This document shows, in pieces, positions 1 through 8,233 of a stretch of 64,000 bases of DNA. The position numbers and the translations under genes are program-made. Numbering within the stretch: position 1 is the first letter of the stretch; each line of letters starts with the position of its first letter. Location: the NCBI GenBank assembly GCA_041395745.1, contig JAWKZV010000002.1, positions 62,001 through 126,000 on the forward strand, in the 5' to 3' direction. The notes beneath the pieces were generated by a model, which worked only from the letters and a program-made list of their open reading frames with translations, searched no databases and was not told the DNA's origin. The stretch comes from Porticoccus sp041395745 (lineage in GTDB: Bacteria; Pseudomonadota; Gammaproteobacteria; Pseudomonadales; Porticoccaceae).

Positions 1-29
1 TCCCTGGCTTGGTCAAGGCGAGCTGGTAA
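1..29 (+). CDS. rpsN: 30S ribosomal protein S14, C-terminal end (partial)
   Basis: Only the last codons lie in the window. They read I-P-G-L-V-K-A-S-W then TAA at 27-29, which is the usual end of bacterial S14. Its position just before rpsH is the standard spc-operon order. Most of the gene lies upstream of the window. Confidence 0.85.
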
Positions 30-58
30 GTCGCACGGTTAATTGAGGAATTGAACAG

Positions 59-451
59 ATGAGCATGCAAGATTCTCTGGCAGACATGCTGACCCGTATC
101 CGCAATGCGCAGATGACGGCCAAGAAAAGTGTCTCCATGCCTTCTTCGAAGCTGAAAGTGGCCGTGGCCAAAGTGCTGAAAGATGAAGGTTATATCAACG
201 ATCTGAGCGTTACCGAAGGCGCCAAGGCTGAGCTGACCCTGACCCTGAAATATTTCGAGGGCAAACCGGTCATCGAGTCAATCGCTCGCTACAGCCGTCC
301 CGGCCTGCGTCAGTACGCAGGTGCCAAGGAACTGCCCAACGTTCGCGGCGGACTGGGTGTTGCTATTGTCTCCACCAGTCAGGGTGTAATGACTGATCGC
401 GCCGCCCGCGCAGCCGGTGTCGGTGGCGAGGTTCTCTGCACAGTTTTCTAA
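59..451 (+). CDS. rpsH: 30S ribosomal protein S8
   Basis: The 130-residue product matches S8 in length and starts with the family signature MSMQDxxADMLTRIRN. It ends with the conserved G-G-E-V-L-C-T-V-F. S8 binds the central domain of 16S rRNA and helps assemble the 30S platform; in enterobacteria it is also the translational repressor of the spc operon. The gene lies 29 bases after rpsN and directly before rplF, the conserved order. The start at 59 is supported by a GAGGAA-type ribosome site a few bases upstream. Nothing unusual is seen. Confidence 0.98.
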   Translation: MSMQDSLADMLTRIRNAQMTAKKSVSMPSSKLKVAVAKVLKDEGYINDLSVTEGAKAELTLTLKYFEGKPVIESIARYSRPGLRQYAGAKELPNVRGGLGVAIVSTSQGVMTDRAARAAGVGGEVLCTVF

Positions 452-464
452 CGGGAAAGTTGAG

Positions 465-998
465 ATGTCTAGAGTTGCAAAAAATCCGGTAAAATTGCCG
501 GCTGGCGTTGAAGTCAAACTCAGTGTCAGTGAGATCACTGTCAAGGGTGGCAGCAGCACTCTGTCCCTGCCCATCAGCAGCAATGTTGAAATCAAGCAGG
601 AAGACAACGTGCTTACTTTCGCTCCGAAAGACGGAAGCAAGCAGGCCAATGCCATGGCCGGTACTACCCGTGCACTGGTCAACAACATGGTTGTCGGTGT
701 CAGTGAAGGTTTTCAGAAGAAAATGCAGTTGATCGGTGTTGGTTACCGTGCCCAGGCACAGGGCAACAAGATCAATCTGACTTTGGGCTTTTCACACCCG
801 GTAGAGTATCAACTCCCCGAAGGTGTGACTGCTGAGTCCCCGAGCCAGACAGAAATCATATTGAAGGCCGCTGACAAGCAACTGCTGGGTCAGGTGGCAT
901 CAGAGATTCGTGCTTTCCGTCCGCCGGAGCCCTACAAAGGCAAAGGTGTTCGCTATGCGGACGAGCAAGTACTGCGTAAAGAAGCGAAGAAGAAGTAG
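465..998 (+). CDS. rplF: 50S ribosomal protein L6
   Basis: The product has 177 residues, the normal L6 length. I chose the ATG at 465 (MSRVAKNPVKLPAGVEV) because it matches the family N-terminus; an in-frame upstream start would overlap rpsH and add non-family residues. The C-terminal half carries the L6 signature around P-E-P-Y-K-G-K-G-V-R. L6 binds 23S rRNA near the factor-binding site. It lies 13 bases after rpsH and is probably translated from the same spc transcript. Confidence 0.97.
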   Translation: MSRVAKNPVKLPAGVEVKLSVSEITVKGGSSTLSLPISSNVEIKQEDNVLTFAPKDGSKQANAMAGTTRALVNNMVVGVSEGFQKKMQLIGVGYRAQAQGNKINLTLGFSHPVEYQLPEGVTAESPSQTEIILKAADKQLLGQVASEIRAFRPPEPYKGKGVRYADEQVLRKEAKKK

Positions 999-1007
999 GT
1001 CAGGATT

Positions 1008-1358
1008 ATGAGCGACAAGAAACAATCACGTTTGCGTCGTGCACGTCGTGCCCGCTGCAAGATCCGCGAGTTGGGCGCCCACCGCCTGTGTGTAAACCGC
1101 ACTCCGCGTCACATCTATGCTCAGGTGATTTCCCCGGACGGTGGTACCGTGCTGGCCAGTGCTTCCACACTGGACAAATCCCTGCGCGCTGGGGCAACTG
1201 GTAACGTTGATGCTGCGAAATCCGTTGGTACCCTGATTGCAGAGCGTGCCAAGGAAGCTGGTGTTACTGAAGTTGCATTCGACCGCAGCGGTTACAAATA
1301 CCACGGTCGTGTCAAGGCTTTGGCGGACGCCGCCCGTGAAGCCGGACTGGAATTCTAA
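1008..1358 (+). CDS. rplR: 50S ribosomal protein L18
   Basis: The 116-residue product is one residue shorter than the E. coli protein. It has the basic N-terminus (KKQSRLRRARRARCKI) and the conserved C-terminal F-D-R-S-G-Y-K-Y-H-G-R-V-K-A-L-A-D segment that contacts 5S rRNA. L18 links 5S rRNA to the 50S subunit. It follows rplF after 9 bases and precedes rpsE, the expected spc order. Confidence 0.97.
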   Translation: MSDKKQSRLRRARRARCKIRELGAHRLCVNRTPRHIYAQVISPDGGTVLASASTLDKSLRAGATGNVDAAKSVGTLIAERAKEAGVTEVAFDRSGYKYHGRVKALADAAREAGLEF

Positions 1359-1370
1359 AGGTTTAGCGTT

Positions 1371-1883
1371 ATGTCGAGAGATCAAAAAGATACAGCAGCT
1401 GCGGACGAAGGCCTGCAGGAGAAGCTGGTTCAGGTTAACCGCGTTGCCAAAACCGTTAAGGGTGGCCGTATTTTCGCCTTTACTGCACTGACAGTTGTTG
1501 GTGATGGCAATGGCAAAGTGGGCTTTGGCCGCGGTAAGGCGCGCGAAGTGCCCCAGGCAATCCAGAAGGCTATGGAGTCTGCGCGTCGCAACATGATCCA
1601 GGTTGATCTGAAAGGGACTACTATCCAGTACCCGACCAAGGCCAACCACGGTGCTTCCAAGGTATATATGCAGCCGGCCTCTGATGGTACCGGTGTCATT
1701 GCCGGTGGTGCTATGCGTGCTGTGCTCGAGATCGCCGGCGTGCAAAACGTACTGGCCAAGTGCTACGGCTCCACTAACCCGGTGAACGTCGTGCGTGCGA
1801 CCTTCAAGGCGCTGAAAAACATGCGTTCACCAGAAGAAGTGGCGGCGAAACGCGGCAAGAGCGTTGAAGAGATTCTGAACTAA
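1371..1883 (+). CDS. rpsE: 30S ribosomal protein S5
   Basis: The 170-residue product has the S5 RNA-binding segment (V-N-R-V-A-K-T-V-K-G-G-R-I-F-A-F) near residues 21-40 and the G-F-G-R-G-K-A-R-E-V-P motif near residue 55. S5 sits at the mRNA entry side of the 30S subunit and affects decoding accuracy. It lies 12 bases after rplR in the spc operon. Length and motifs are normal. Confidence 0.97.
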   Translation: MSRDQKDTAAADEGLQEKLVQVNRVAKTVKGGRIFAFTALTVVGDGNGKVGFGRGKAREVPQAIQKAMESARRNMIQVDLKGTTIQYPTKANHGASKVYMQPASDGTGVIAGGAMRAVLEIAGVQNVLAKCYGSTNPVNVVRATFKALKNMRSPEEVAAKRGKSVEEILN

Positions 1884-1925
1884 GAGTGTGGCTGAGGCCG
1901 CGCGAAGTACAACGGAAGCTTTACC

Positions 1926-2114
1926 ATGACGAACGTTAAGAAAATCAAGGTTACTCAGGTGCGCAGTGTTCACGGCCGTCTGGCAGCACACAAAGCCTGT
2001 GTTGCCGGCCTCGGTCTGCGTCGGATCAACCACACTGTAGAAGTTGAAGATACTCCGTCAGTACGTGGCATGATCAACAAAGTCAGTTATATGGTTAAGG
2101 TTGAGGGAGAGTAA
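1926..2114 (+). CDS. rpmD: 50S ribosomal protein L30
   Basis: This 62-residue protein matches L30 (I-K-V-T-Q-V-R-S near the start, then L-G-L-R-R-I-N-H-T-V-E and R-G-M-I-N-K-V). L30 is a small globular 50S protein present in many but not all bacteria. A GGAAG ribosome site precedes the ATG. The 42-base gap from rpsE is the longest inside this part of the operon, and no terminator is visible in it. rplO begins 3 bases after it. Confidence 0.96.
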   Translation: MTNVKKIKVTQVRSVHGRLAAHKACVAGLGLRRINHTVEVEDTPSVRGMINKVSYMVKVEGE

Positions 2115-2116
2115 TA

Positions 2117-2551
2117 ATGCGCCTGAATACGCTGAGTCCCGCACCCGGCCGGATTAAAGAAGGCAAGCGCCTTGGCCGCGGTATCGGTAGCGGTCTGGGT
2201 AAAACCGGCGGCCGTGGCCACAAAGGTCAGAAAGCCCGTTCCGGCGGAAGTGTTCGTCCGGGTTTCGAAGGCGGTCAAATGCCGCTGCAGAAACGTCTGC
2301 CCAAGTACGGCTTCACCTCTCGTATTTCTCGCGTAACTGCGGAAATTCGCCTGAGTGAGCTGAACAAGGTAGAAGGCGAAGTGGTGGATATCGCATCCCT
2401 GCGCGCTGCCGGCCTGATCAATGGTTCCATTGAGCGCGCCAAGGTTTTTCTATCCGGTGAACTGATCAAAGCAGTTACTGTTAAAGGTTTGCGCGTTACC
2501 AAAGGTGCGCAAGCTGCTATTGAAGCCGCTGGCGGCAAGGTAGAAGAGTAA
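2117..2551 (+). CDS. rplO: 50S ribosomal protein L15
   Basis: The 144-residue protein begins MRLNTLSPAPG and has the glycine- and lysine-rich N-terminal extension (G-R-G-I-G-S-G-L-G-K-T-G-G-R-G-H-K-G-Q) typical of L15. That tail threads into 23S rRNA, while the C-terminal domain forms the globular part. The GGGAG ribosome site lies in the last codons of rpmD, so the two genes are tightly packed. Confidence 0.97.
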   Translation: MRLNTLSPAPGRIKEGKRLGRGIGSGLGKTGGRGHKGQKARSGGSVRPGFEGGQMPLQKRLPKYGFTSRISRVTAEIRLSELNKVEGEVVDIASLRAAGLINGSIERAKVFLSGELIKAVTVKGLRVTKGAQAAIEAAGGKVEE

Positions 2552-2556
2552 GCCTG

Positions 2557-3879
2557 ATGGCTAAACCAGGGAATCTGCCGCAGGGCAACATAAAGGGTTT
2601 AGGCGAGCTGTGGGCTCGCCTTCGCTTTTTATTCATTGCCTTGGTGATCTACCGGATCGGGACTCATATTCCGGTGCCGGGAATCGATCCCGATCGTCTG
2701 GCTGATATGTTCAGGCAAAATCAGGGCACCATCATCGGACTGTTTAACATGTTCTCCGGTGGCGCATTAGAGCGAATGAGTATCATGGCGCTCGGTATCA
2801 TGCCCTACATTTCTGCCTCGATCATTATGCAGTTGCTGACTGCAGTGACGCCGTCTCTGGAGCAGCTGAAAAAAGAGGGCGATGCCGGTCGTCGCAAGAT
2901 CAACCAGTACACCCGTTACGGCACAGTGCTGCTGGCGACTGTACAGGCGATAGGTATGTCTGTAGGTCTCGCTGGTCAGGGGCTGGCGTTTACAGCTGAT
3001 TTCAGCTTCTACTTTATTGCTGTGGTGTCCCTGGTTACCGGTGCCGTCTTCATGATGTGGCTGGGTGAGCAGATCACCGAGCGCGGCATCGGCAACGGGA
3101 TCTCCATGCTGATTTTCGCCGGTATTGTTGCGGGCATCCCCGCCGCTATCGGTCAGGCCTTTGAGGCTTCCCGGCAGGGTGATCTGCACATACTGGCATT
3201 GTTGTTTGTGGCGCTGTTGGCTATCGCAGTTGTTTATTTTGTTGTGTTTGTTGAACGCGGCCAGCGTCGCATCACAGTGAATTACGCTCAGCGCCAACCT
3301 GGCCGCGGCCCGGCACAAAGCAGCCATTTGCCGCTGAAAGTGAACATGGCGGGTGTTATTCCGGCTATCTTTGCCAGCAGTATCCTGCTTTTTCCGGCCT
3401 CTATTGCCCAGTGGTTCGGGCAGGGTGCTGACAGTCCCGACTGGTTGCAGGACGTTGCTCTGTTTATCGGTCCTGGCCAGCCGCTGCATGTGCTGTTGTT
3501 TGCCATTTTGATTATTTTCTTCTGCTTCTTTTACTCGGCGCTGATGTTCAACCCGAAAGAGATGGCAGATAACCTGAAACGTGGTGGTGCATTCCTTCCC
3601 GGGATCCGTCCTGGTGAACAAACTGCGAAGTATATCGATGGCGTGATGACCCGCCTGACCCTGGTCGGTGGTCTTTACATGACCGCGGTCTGTTTGCTGC
3701 CGCAGTTTCTGAACATTTATTTCAATGTGCCGTTTTATCTGGGCGGCACGTCACTGCTGATCGCAGTGGTTGTAACCATGGATTTCATGGCTCAGGTCCA
3801 GTCTCATTTGATGTCCCATCAGTACGAGTCACTGATGAAGAAGTCAAATCTGAAGGGCTACGGCAGTGGACTCCGTTAA
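2557..3879 (+). CDS. secY: Preprotein translocase subunit SecY
   Basis: The 440-residue, strongly hydrophobic product is the channel-forming subunit of the SecYEG translocon in the inner membrane. Family landmarks include the N-terminal F-I-A-L-V-I-Y-R-I-G-T-H-I-P-V-P-G segment, the plug region near residue 60, and the cytoplasmic loop R-R-I-T-V-N-Y-A-Q-R used in SecA and ribosome contact. Ten membrane spans are expected and the hydrophobic blocks fit. It lies 5 bases after rplO. In this genome it would export the LptD, SurA, LptE and surface-polysaccharide proteins encoded downstream. Confidence 0.97.
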   Translation: MAKPGNLPQGNIKGLGELWARLRFLFIALVIYRIGTHIPVPGIDPDRLADMFRQNQGTIIGLFNMFSGGALERMSIMALGIMPYISASIIMQLLTAVTPSLEQLKKEGDAGRRKINQYTRYGTVLLATVQAIGMSVGLAGQGLAFTADFSFYFIAVVSLVTGAVFMMWLGEQITERGIGNGISMLIFAGIVAGIPAAIGQAFEASRQGDLHILALLFVALLAIAVVYFVVFVERGQRRITVNYAQRQPGRGPAQSSHLPLKVNMAGVIPAIFASSILLFPASIAQWFGQGADSPDWLQDVALFIGPGQPLHVLLFAILIIFFCFFYSALMFNPKEMADNLKRGGAFLPGIRPGEQTAKYIDGVMTRLTLVGGLYMTAVCLLPQFLNIYFNVPFYLGGTSLLIAVVVTMDFMAQVQSHLMSHQYESLMKKSNLKGYGSGLR

Positions 3880-3898
3880 TAGAAGTTGAGGTGACGAA

Positions 3899-4015
3899 AT
3901 GAAAGTGCGTGCTTCTGTAAAAAAAATCTGCCGCAACTGCAAAGTTGTTAAGCGCAAGAGTGTTGTAAGAGTAATTTGCAGTGCTGAACCCCGCCACAAG
4001 CAGCGTCAGGGTTGA
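3899..4015 (+). CDS. rpmJ: 50S ribosomal protein L36 (zinc-binding form)
   Basis: This 38-residue gene is found by reading the sequence after secY: it starts MKVRASVKKICRNC and ends H-K-Q-R-Q-G-stop. It keeps the C-x2-C at residues 11-14, a third Cys at 27 and a His at 33. It is therefore the zinc-ribbon (C+) form of L36 and not the zinc-independent paralogue. The ATG at 3899 follows a GAGGTGA ribosome site. Its place between secY and rpsM is the normal spc/alpha junction. Confidence 0.95.
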   Translation: MKVRASVKKICRNCKVVKRKSVVRVICSAEPRHKQRQG

Positions 4016-4138
4016 TTGCACGGAGTTATTGATTTTTATCGATTGGAAAGCTATCCTCTTGCGCCTTTTTTCTCCAGCCCGAGCTGGTGGCGCTGGGAAA
4101 AGCCGGACAACAGTTAAACATGATAGTGGAGTGAAGTG
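4016..4138 (+). promoter_or_regulatory. Leader region of the alpha operon (rpsM-rpsK-rpsD-rpoA-rplQ)
   Basis: This 123-base gap between rpmJ and rpsM has no gene. In enterobacteria this position holds a pseudoknot bound by S4 that represses the alpha operon. Here short complementary stretches are visible (for example AGCCCGAGCTGG), but I could not build a convincing match to the E. coli fold. The regulatory role is inferred from position only. Confidence 0.3.
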
Positions 4139-4495
4139 ATGGCCCGTATTGCCGGTGTCAACATCCCTGATAACAAACATGCGGTGATCTCACTGACCTA
4201 TGTTTACGGGATTGGTCGTACCTCTGCCAAGGCGATTTGTGCCCAGGTAGGTATTGCCGAAGACGTTAAAATTGCCGATCTGAACGACGAGCAGATGGAC
4301 GCGGTGCGGAATGCCGTTGCGGAGCGCACTGTCGAAGGTGACCTGCGTCGTGAGGTCAGCATGAACATCAAGCGGTTGATGGATCTCGGTTGTTACCGCG
4401 GCCTCCGTCACCGTCGCGGCCTGCCGCTGCGTGGTCAGCGCACCAAAACCAATGCGCGCACCCGCAAGGGCCCTCGCAAGCCCATTAAGAAATAG
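4139..4495 (+). CDS. rpsM: 30S ribosomal protein S13
   Basis: The 118-residue protein starts MARIAGVNIPDNKHAVISLTYVYGIG, a textbook S13 N-terminus, and has the C-terminal R-G-Q-R-T-K-T-N-A-R-T-R-K-G-P tail that reaches the P-site tRNA. I chose the ATG at 4139; a GTG three bases earlier would only add one residue, and the ribosome site GGAGTGA fits either. It opens the alpha operon, 11 bases before rpsK. Confidence 0.97.
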   Translation: MARIAGVNIPDNKHAVISLTYVYGIGRTSAKAICAQVGIAEDVKIADLNDEQMDAVRNAVAERTVEGDLRREVSMNIKRLMDLGCYRGLRHRRGLPLRGQRTKTNARTRKGPRKPIKK

Positions 4496-4506
4496 GACGT
4501 AGACAC

Positions 4507-4899
4507 ATGGCAAAGCCTGGACAAAAAACCGTTCGTAAAAAGGTTAAAAAGACGGTTGTTGACGGTGTGGCGCACATCCACGCTTCCTTCAACAATACCA
4601 TTGTCACTATTACTGACCGTCAGGGTAATACCCTGAGTTGGGCCACTTCCGGTGGTTCCGGCTTCCGCGGCTCTCGCAAAAGCACGCCTTTTGCTGCGCA
4701 GGTTGCAGCTGAGCGCGCTGGTGTAGCCGCTCAGGAATACGGCTTGAAAAACCTGGATGTTCAGGTCAAGGGCCCTGGCCCTGGCCGTGAATCTGCTGTG
4801 CGTGCCCTGAACAACGCCGGCTTCAAGATCACCAATATCACCGACGTGACGCCGATTCCTCACAACGGCTGTCGTCCGCCGAAGAAACGTCGCGTATAA
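4507..4899 (+). CDS. rpsK: 30S ribosomal protein S11
   Basis: The 130-residue product has the S11 core (A-H-I-H-A-S-F-N-N-T-I-V-T-I-T-D-R-Q-G-N) and the conserved C-terminus P-H-N-G-C-R-P-P-K-K-R-R-V. S11 binds the 16S platform near the mRNA exit. Length is one residue more than in E. coli. It lies between rpsM and rpsD as expected. Confidence 0.97.
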   Translation: MAKPGQKTVRKKVKKTVVDGVAHIHASFNNTIVTITDRQGNTLSWATSGGSGFRGSRKSTPFAAQVAAERAGVAAQEYGLKNLDVQVKGPGPGRESAVRALNNAGFKITNITDVTPIPHNGCRPPKKRRV

Positions 4900-4915
4900 C
4901 GAGGGTAGTGAACAA

Positions 4916-5536
4916 ATGGCAAGATATCTCGGACCAACCTGTAAGCTCTCCCGTCGCGAAGGCACAGATCTGTTCCTGAAGAGTGGCATTCGCCCTCTGG
5001 AATCCAAATGTCGTGCAGAAAGTGCCCCTGGTCAGCATGGCCAGCGTCGTGGCCGTCTGTCTGACTACGGTGTTCAGCTGCGTGAAAAACAAAAAGTTCG
5101 CCGTCTTTACGGCGTGCTGGAAAAGCAGTTCCGCAACTACTACAAAGAAGCCGCTCGCCTGAAGGGCGCAACTGGTGAAAACTTGCTGCAATTGCTCGAG
5201 CGTCGTCTGGACAATGTCGTCTACCGTATGGGCTTTGGCTCCACCCGCGCCGAAGCGCGCCAGCTGGTTTCACACAGCGCCATCCTGGTAAACGGCAAGA
5301 AGGTCAACATTCCTTCTTACAACGTTGCTGATGGCGACGTTGTCACCATTCGTGAAAAAGCCAAGAGTCAACTGCGTGTTCAGTCTTCATTGCAGATTGC
5401 TTCCCAGCGTGGTCTGGTCGAATGGATTGAAGTCGATGCGAATAAACTGGAAGGCGTTTTCAAACGCGCTCCCGATCGCGCCGACCTTCCTGCAGAAATC
5501 AATGAAAACCTCATTGTTGAGCTTTACTCCAAGTAA
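4916..5536 (+). CDS. rpsD: 30S ribosomal protein S4
   Basis: The 206-residue protein matches E. coli S4 in length and starts MARYLGPTCKLSRREGTDLFLKS. The S4 RNA-binding domain lies near residues 96-155 (R-R-L-D-N-V-V-Y-R-M-G-F, then Q-L-V-S-H-S-A-I-L-V-N-G). S4 nucleates assembly of the 30S body and, in enterobacteria, represses the alpha operon. The GAGGG ribosome site precedes the ATG at 4916. Confidence 0.97.
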   Translation: MARYLGPTCKLSRREGTDLFLKSGIRPLESKCRAESAPGQHGQRRGRLSDYGVQLREKQKVRRLYGVLEKQFRNYYKEAARLKGATGENLLQLLERRLDNVVYRMGFGSTRAEARQLVSHSAILVNGKKVNIPSYNVADGDVVTIREKAKSQLRVQSSLQIASQRGLVEWIEVDANKLEGVFKRAPDRADLPAEINENLIVELYSK

Positions 5537-5585
5537 TGCACTGTAGTTTGACCGACCGTTGAGTGACCATCGAGCAGGAAGAGAT

Positions 5586-6584
5586 ATGCAGACATCAGTA
5601 AACGAATTTTTGACACCGCGAAACATTGATGTAACCGAGTTCGGTCCCACTCGCGCCAAGGTTGTTCTGGAGCCCCTCGAACGTGGATTCGGACACACTT
5701 TGGGCAACGCACTGCGTCGCATCCTGCTTTCTTCCATGGCAGGTGCTGCCATTGTCGAGGTGGAGATCGATGGCGTTCTGCACGAGTACAGCAGCATTGA
5801 AGGTGTTCAGGAAGATGTCATTGAGATTCTGCTGAACCTCAAGGATGTAGCCATCGTTCTCCACGAGAAGGACGAAGTGACTCTGACGCTGAGCAAGAAA
5901 GGCAAAGGTGTTGTCACTGCTGGCGACATTCAGGTGGACAATGCCACTGAAATTAAGAATCCAGAGCACGTCATTGCCAATATTACTGGCGATACTTCGC
6001 TGAACATGACTCTGCATGTTGTACGCGGTCGTGGTTACCAGCCGGCAGACACGCGCGCTTCCGATGAAGAGGAAACCCGTTCCATCGGTCGTCTGCAGCT
6101 GGATGCGACCTTCAGCCCTGTGCGCAGAGTCGCCTACGTGGTTGAAAGTGCCCGCGTTGAACAACGTACCAACCTTGATAAGTTGGTTCTGGATTTGGAA
6201 ACCAACGGTACTATCGACCCCGAAGAGGCCATTCGCCGTGCGGCTACGATTCTGCAGCAGCAACTGGCAGTATTCGTTGATTTGGAAAGTGAGAGCCTGT
6301 CAGAGCCGGTTGAGAAGGAAGAGGAAGTCGATCCGATTCTGCTTCGTCCGGTTGATGATCTCGAGCTCACAGTTCGCTCAGCCAACTGTCTCAAGGCCGA
6401 GAGCATTTACTACATCGGTGATCTGATCCAGCGTACTGAAGTAGAGCTGCTGAAGACTCCGAATCTGGGTAAGAAGTCTCTCACTGAAATCAAGGACGTG
6501 CTGGCTTCTCGTGGCCTGTCACTGGGGATGCGCCTGGAAAACTGGCCACCCTCAAGTCTGCGTACCGAGAACGATCACATTTAA
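5586..6584 (+). CDS. rpoA: DNA-directed RNA polymerase subunit alpha
   Basis: The 332-residue product is the alpha subunit. Its N-terminal dimerisation domain includes the family motif G-F-G-H-T-L-G-N-A-L-R-R-I-L-L-S-S near residue 35. The C-terminal domain (from about residue 250) ends with the helix-hairpin motif T-P-N-L-G-K-K-S-L-T-E-I-K and the tail L-E-N-W-P-P. I chose the ATG at 5586 (MQTSVNEFLTP) after AGGAAGAG; a longer in-frame start at 5559 adds nine residues absent from relatives. Its C-terminal domain is the contact point for upstream activators. Confidence 0.97.
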   Translation: MQTSVNEFLTPRNIDVTEFGPTRAKVVLEPLERGFGHTLGNALRRILLSSMAGAAIVEVEIDGVLHEYSSIEGVQEDVIEILLNLKDVAIVLHEKDEVTLTLSKKGKGVVTAGDIQVDNATEIKNPEHVIANITGDTSLNMTLHVVRGRGYQPADTRASDEEETRSIGRLQLDATFSPVRRVAYVVESARVEQRTNLDKLVLDLETNGTIDPEEAIRRAATILQQQLAVFVDLESESLSEPVEKEEEVDPILLRPVDDLELTVRSANCLKAESIYYIGDLIQRTEVELLKTPNLGKKSLTEIKDVLASRGLSLGMRLENWPPSSLRTENDHI

Positions 6585-6664
6585 TTGCGGGTGTCCCGGC
6601 TAAGCCGACACCGGTAGAACAGAGTTTATTGCTGAGATAGCAACACGTTAAAGGAAGTAGAACC

Positions 6665-7060
6665 ATGCGTCATCGTAATAGTGGCCGCAAACTGAGCCGT
6701 ACTGGTGCACACCGTCGTGCCATGTTCCGCAACATGACAGCTTCACTGGTTGAGCACGAACTGATTAAAACCACTTTGCCCAAAGCGAAGGAGCTGCGTC
6801 GCTATGCTGAGCCGCTGATCACTTTGGCCAAGCAGGATAGCGTTGCCAACCGTCGTCTGGCCTTCAGCCGCTTGCGTGACAAGGCTGCCGTAGGCAAGCT
6901 GTTCGGCGAACTGGGTCCCCGTTACGAAGGACGCCCTGGCGGTTACATCCGCATTCTGAAATGCGGCCTGCGTTCTGGCGATGCTGCGCCAATGGCGTAT
7001 GTTGAGTTGGTTGATCGTCCCGACGTACAAGCTGTAGAAGTGGGTGACAGCGAAGACTAA
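6665..7060 (+). CDS. rplQ: 50S ribosomal protein L17
   Basis: The 131-residue product begins MRHRNSGRKLSRTGAHRRAMFRNM, the standard L17 N-terminus. The C-terminus (G-G-Y-I-R-I-L-K-C-G-L-R-S-G-D-A-A-P-M-A-Y-V-E-L) is also typical. L17 sits near the peptide exit tunnel. It is the last gene of the alpha operon and is followed within 16 bases by a strong intrinsic terminator. Confidence 0.97.
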   Translation: MRHRNSGRKLSRTGAHRRAMFRNMTASLVEHELIKTTLPKAKELRRYAEPLITLAKQDSVANRRLAFSRLRDKAAVGKLFGELGPRYEGRPGGYIRILKCGLRSGDAAPMAYVELVDRPDVQAVEVGDSED

Positions 7061-7076
7061 CTGCTTTTGCAGTTAG

Positions 7077-7105
7077 AAAAGCCGGGCCATGAGCCCGGCT
7101 TTTTA
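7077..7105 (+). terminator. Intrinsic terminator after rplQ
   Basis: A perfect 7-bp GC stem (GCCGGGC, 5-base loop, GCCCGGC at 7081-7099) is followed directly by five T. An A-run lies just before the stem, so it may also work for transcripts from the other side. It closes the ribosomal operon. Confidence 0.9.
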
Positions 7106-7138
7106 TTGCCTCGGATTTATCCTCAATCCTGTCAAGCG

Positions 7139-7147
7139 TGGGATAAT
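7139..7147 (+). promoter_or_regulatory. Possible extended -10 promoter for galE
   Basis: The string TG-G-GATAAT at 7139-7147 matches an extended -10 element. No convincing -35 hexamer lies 16-18 bases upstream, which extended -10 promoters do not require. It would give a leader of about 30 bases before galE and sits just after the rplQ terminator, where a new promoter is needed. Confidence 0.35.
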
Positions 7148-7182
7148 GCTGTGGCCAATCATCAGACGGGAGTCGTGTAGAG

Positions 7183-8223
7183 ATGAAAGTACTGGTAACC
7201 GGAGGAGCCGGTTATATAGGCAGTCACGCCTGCGTCGTTCTTCTAAACGCAGGATTTGATATTGTTGTTGTGGACAACTTCAGTAACAGCTGCATGGTTG
7301 CCCTGGAAAGGGTATCCAGTATTACCGGACGCAAATTTACAACGATTGAAGCGGATGTGCGTGACCGCGCTGCGCTTGACTCTATATTCTCCCGGGAAGA
7401 CATTGATGCGGTGATGCACTTCGCAGGCCTGAAGGCAGTTGGCGAGTCCTGTATGCTGCCATTGAAGTATTACCAAAATAACGTTGCTGGAACTCTGACG
7501 TTGCTGGAGGCAATGAAAGACGCCGGTGTTGGCACGTTGATCTTTAGCTCTTCTGCAACCGTATATGGCGAGCCGGCGGCGATGCCGATCACAGAGGATT
7601 TCCACCTTCAGGCGACCAATCCCTATGGTCGTTCGAAACTCATTATTGAAGAAATGTTGCGCGACCTTTGTGCCTCGGACGAAATCGCAAAAAAGCCATT
7701 TTGGAAAATCGCCTTGTTGCGCTATTTCAACCCGGTGGGTGCCCATCCCTCCGGGCTGATTGGCGAAGATCCTATGGGCATCCCCAACAATCTGCTTCCT
7801 TATATCACCCAGGTTGCGGTGGGCAAACTAGAGCAATTGTCAGTGTTTGGCGATGACTATCCGACCAGGGATGGTACGGGGGTCCGTGATTACTTACATG
7901 TAATGGATCTGGCAGAAGGGCATCTGTCCGCGCTGCTGAAATTGGTTGATGATCAGGACTTTTCAGGTTGCCGTGCTTGGAACCTCGGGACAGGTAACGG
8001 CTATTCCGTCCTGGAAGTTATCAAGGCCTTCGAGGCGGTAGCCGGTCGTACAGTTCCCTACCGTATTGTAGACCGCCGTCCTGGAGATATCGCCGAATGC
8101 TGGGCAGATGCCACTAGGGCTGAGCGTGAACTAGGCTGGAAGGCCAGTCGCGGCCTGGAGGAGATGATGAGCGATAGCTGGAACTGGCAACAGCAGAATC
8201 CGAGAGGCTATCGCTCCTCCTAG
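7183..8223 (+). CDS. galE: UDP-glucose 4-epimerase
   Basis: The 346-residue product interconverts UDP-glucose and UDP-galactose and is an extended short-chain dehydrogenase. The NAD-binding motif T-G-G-A-G-Y-I-G-S-H is at residues 6-15, and the active-site S-S-S-A-T-V-Y-G and Y-G-R-S-K are both present. The C-terminal N-L-G-T-G-N-G-Y-S-V and R-P-G-D-I-A-E-C-W-A-D blocks are characteristic of true GalE and not of general epimerases. It sits alone between the ribosomal terminator and a convergent histidine kinase gene. In this genome it could supply UDP-galactose to the exopolysaccharide locus, though it is about 30 kb away. Confidence 0.93.
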   Translation: MKVLVTGGAGYIGSHACVVLLNAGFDIVVVDNFSNSCMVALERVSSITGRKFTTIEADVRDRAALDSIFSREDIDAVMHFAGLKAVGESCMLPLKYYQNNVAGTLTLLEAMKDAGVGTLIFSSSATVYGEPAAMPITEDFHLQATNPYGRSKLIIEEMLRDLCASDEIAKKPFWKIALLRYFNPVGAHPSGLIGEDPMGIPNNLLPYITQVAVGKLEQLSVFGDDYPTRDGTGVRDYLHVMDLAEGHLSALLKLVDDQDFSGCRAWNLGTGNGYSVLEVIKAFEAVAGRTVPYRIVDRRPGDIAECWADATRAERELGWKASRGLEEMMSDSWNWQQQNPRGYRSS

Positions 8224-8233
8224 TTGGCAATGA

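Noticed and set aside
2767..3621. Long minus-strand open frame (284 codons) opposite secY
   Set aside because: It is antisense to an intact, highly conserved secY, has no family features and no ribosome site.
5595..6263. Minus-strand open frame (222 codons) opposite rpoA
   Set aside because: Composition-driven shadow of rpoA; no motif, no start signal.
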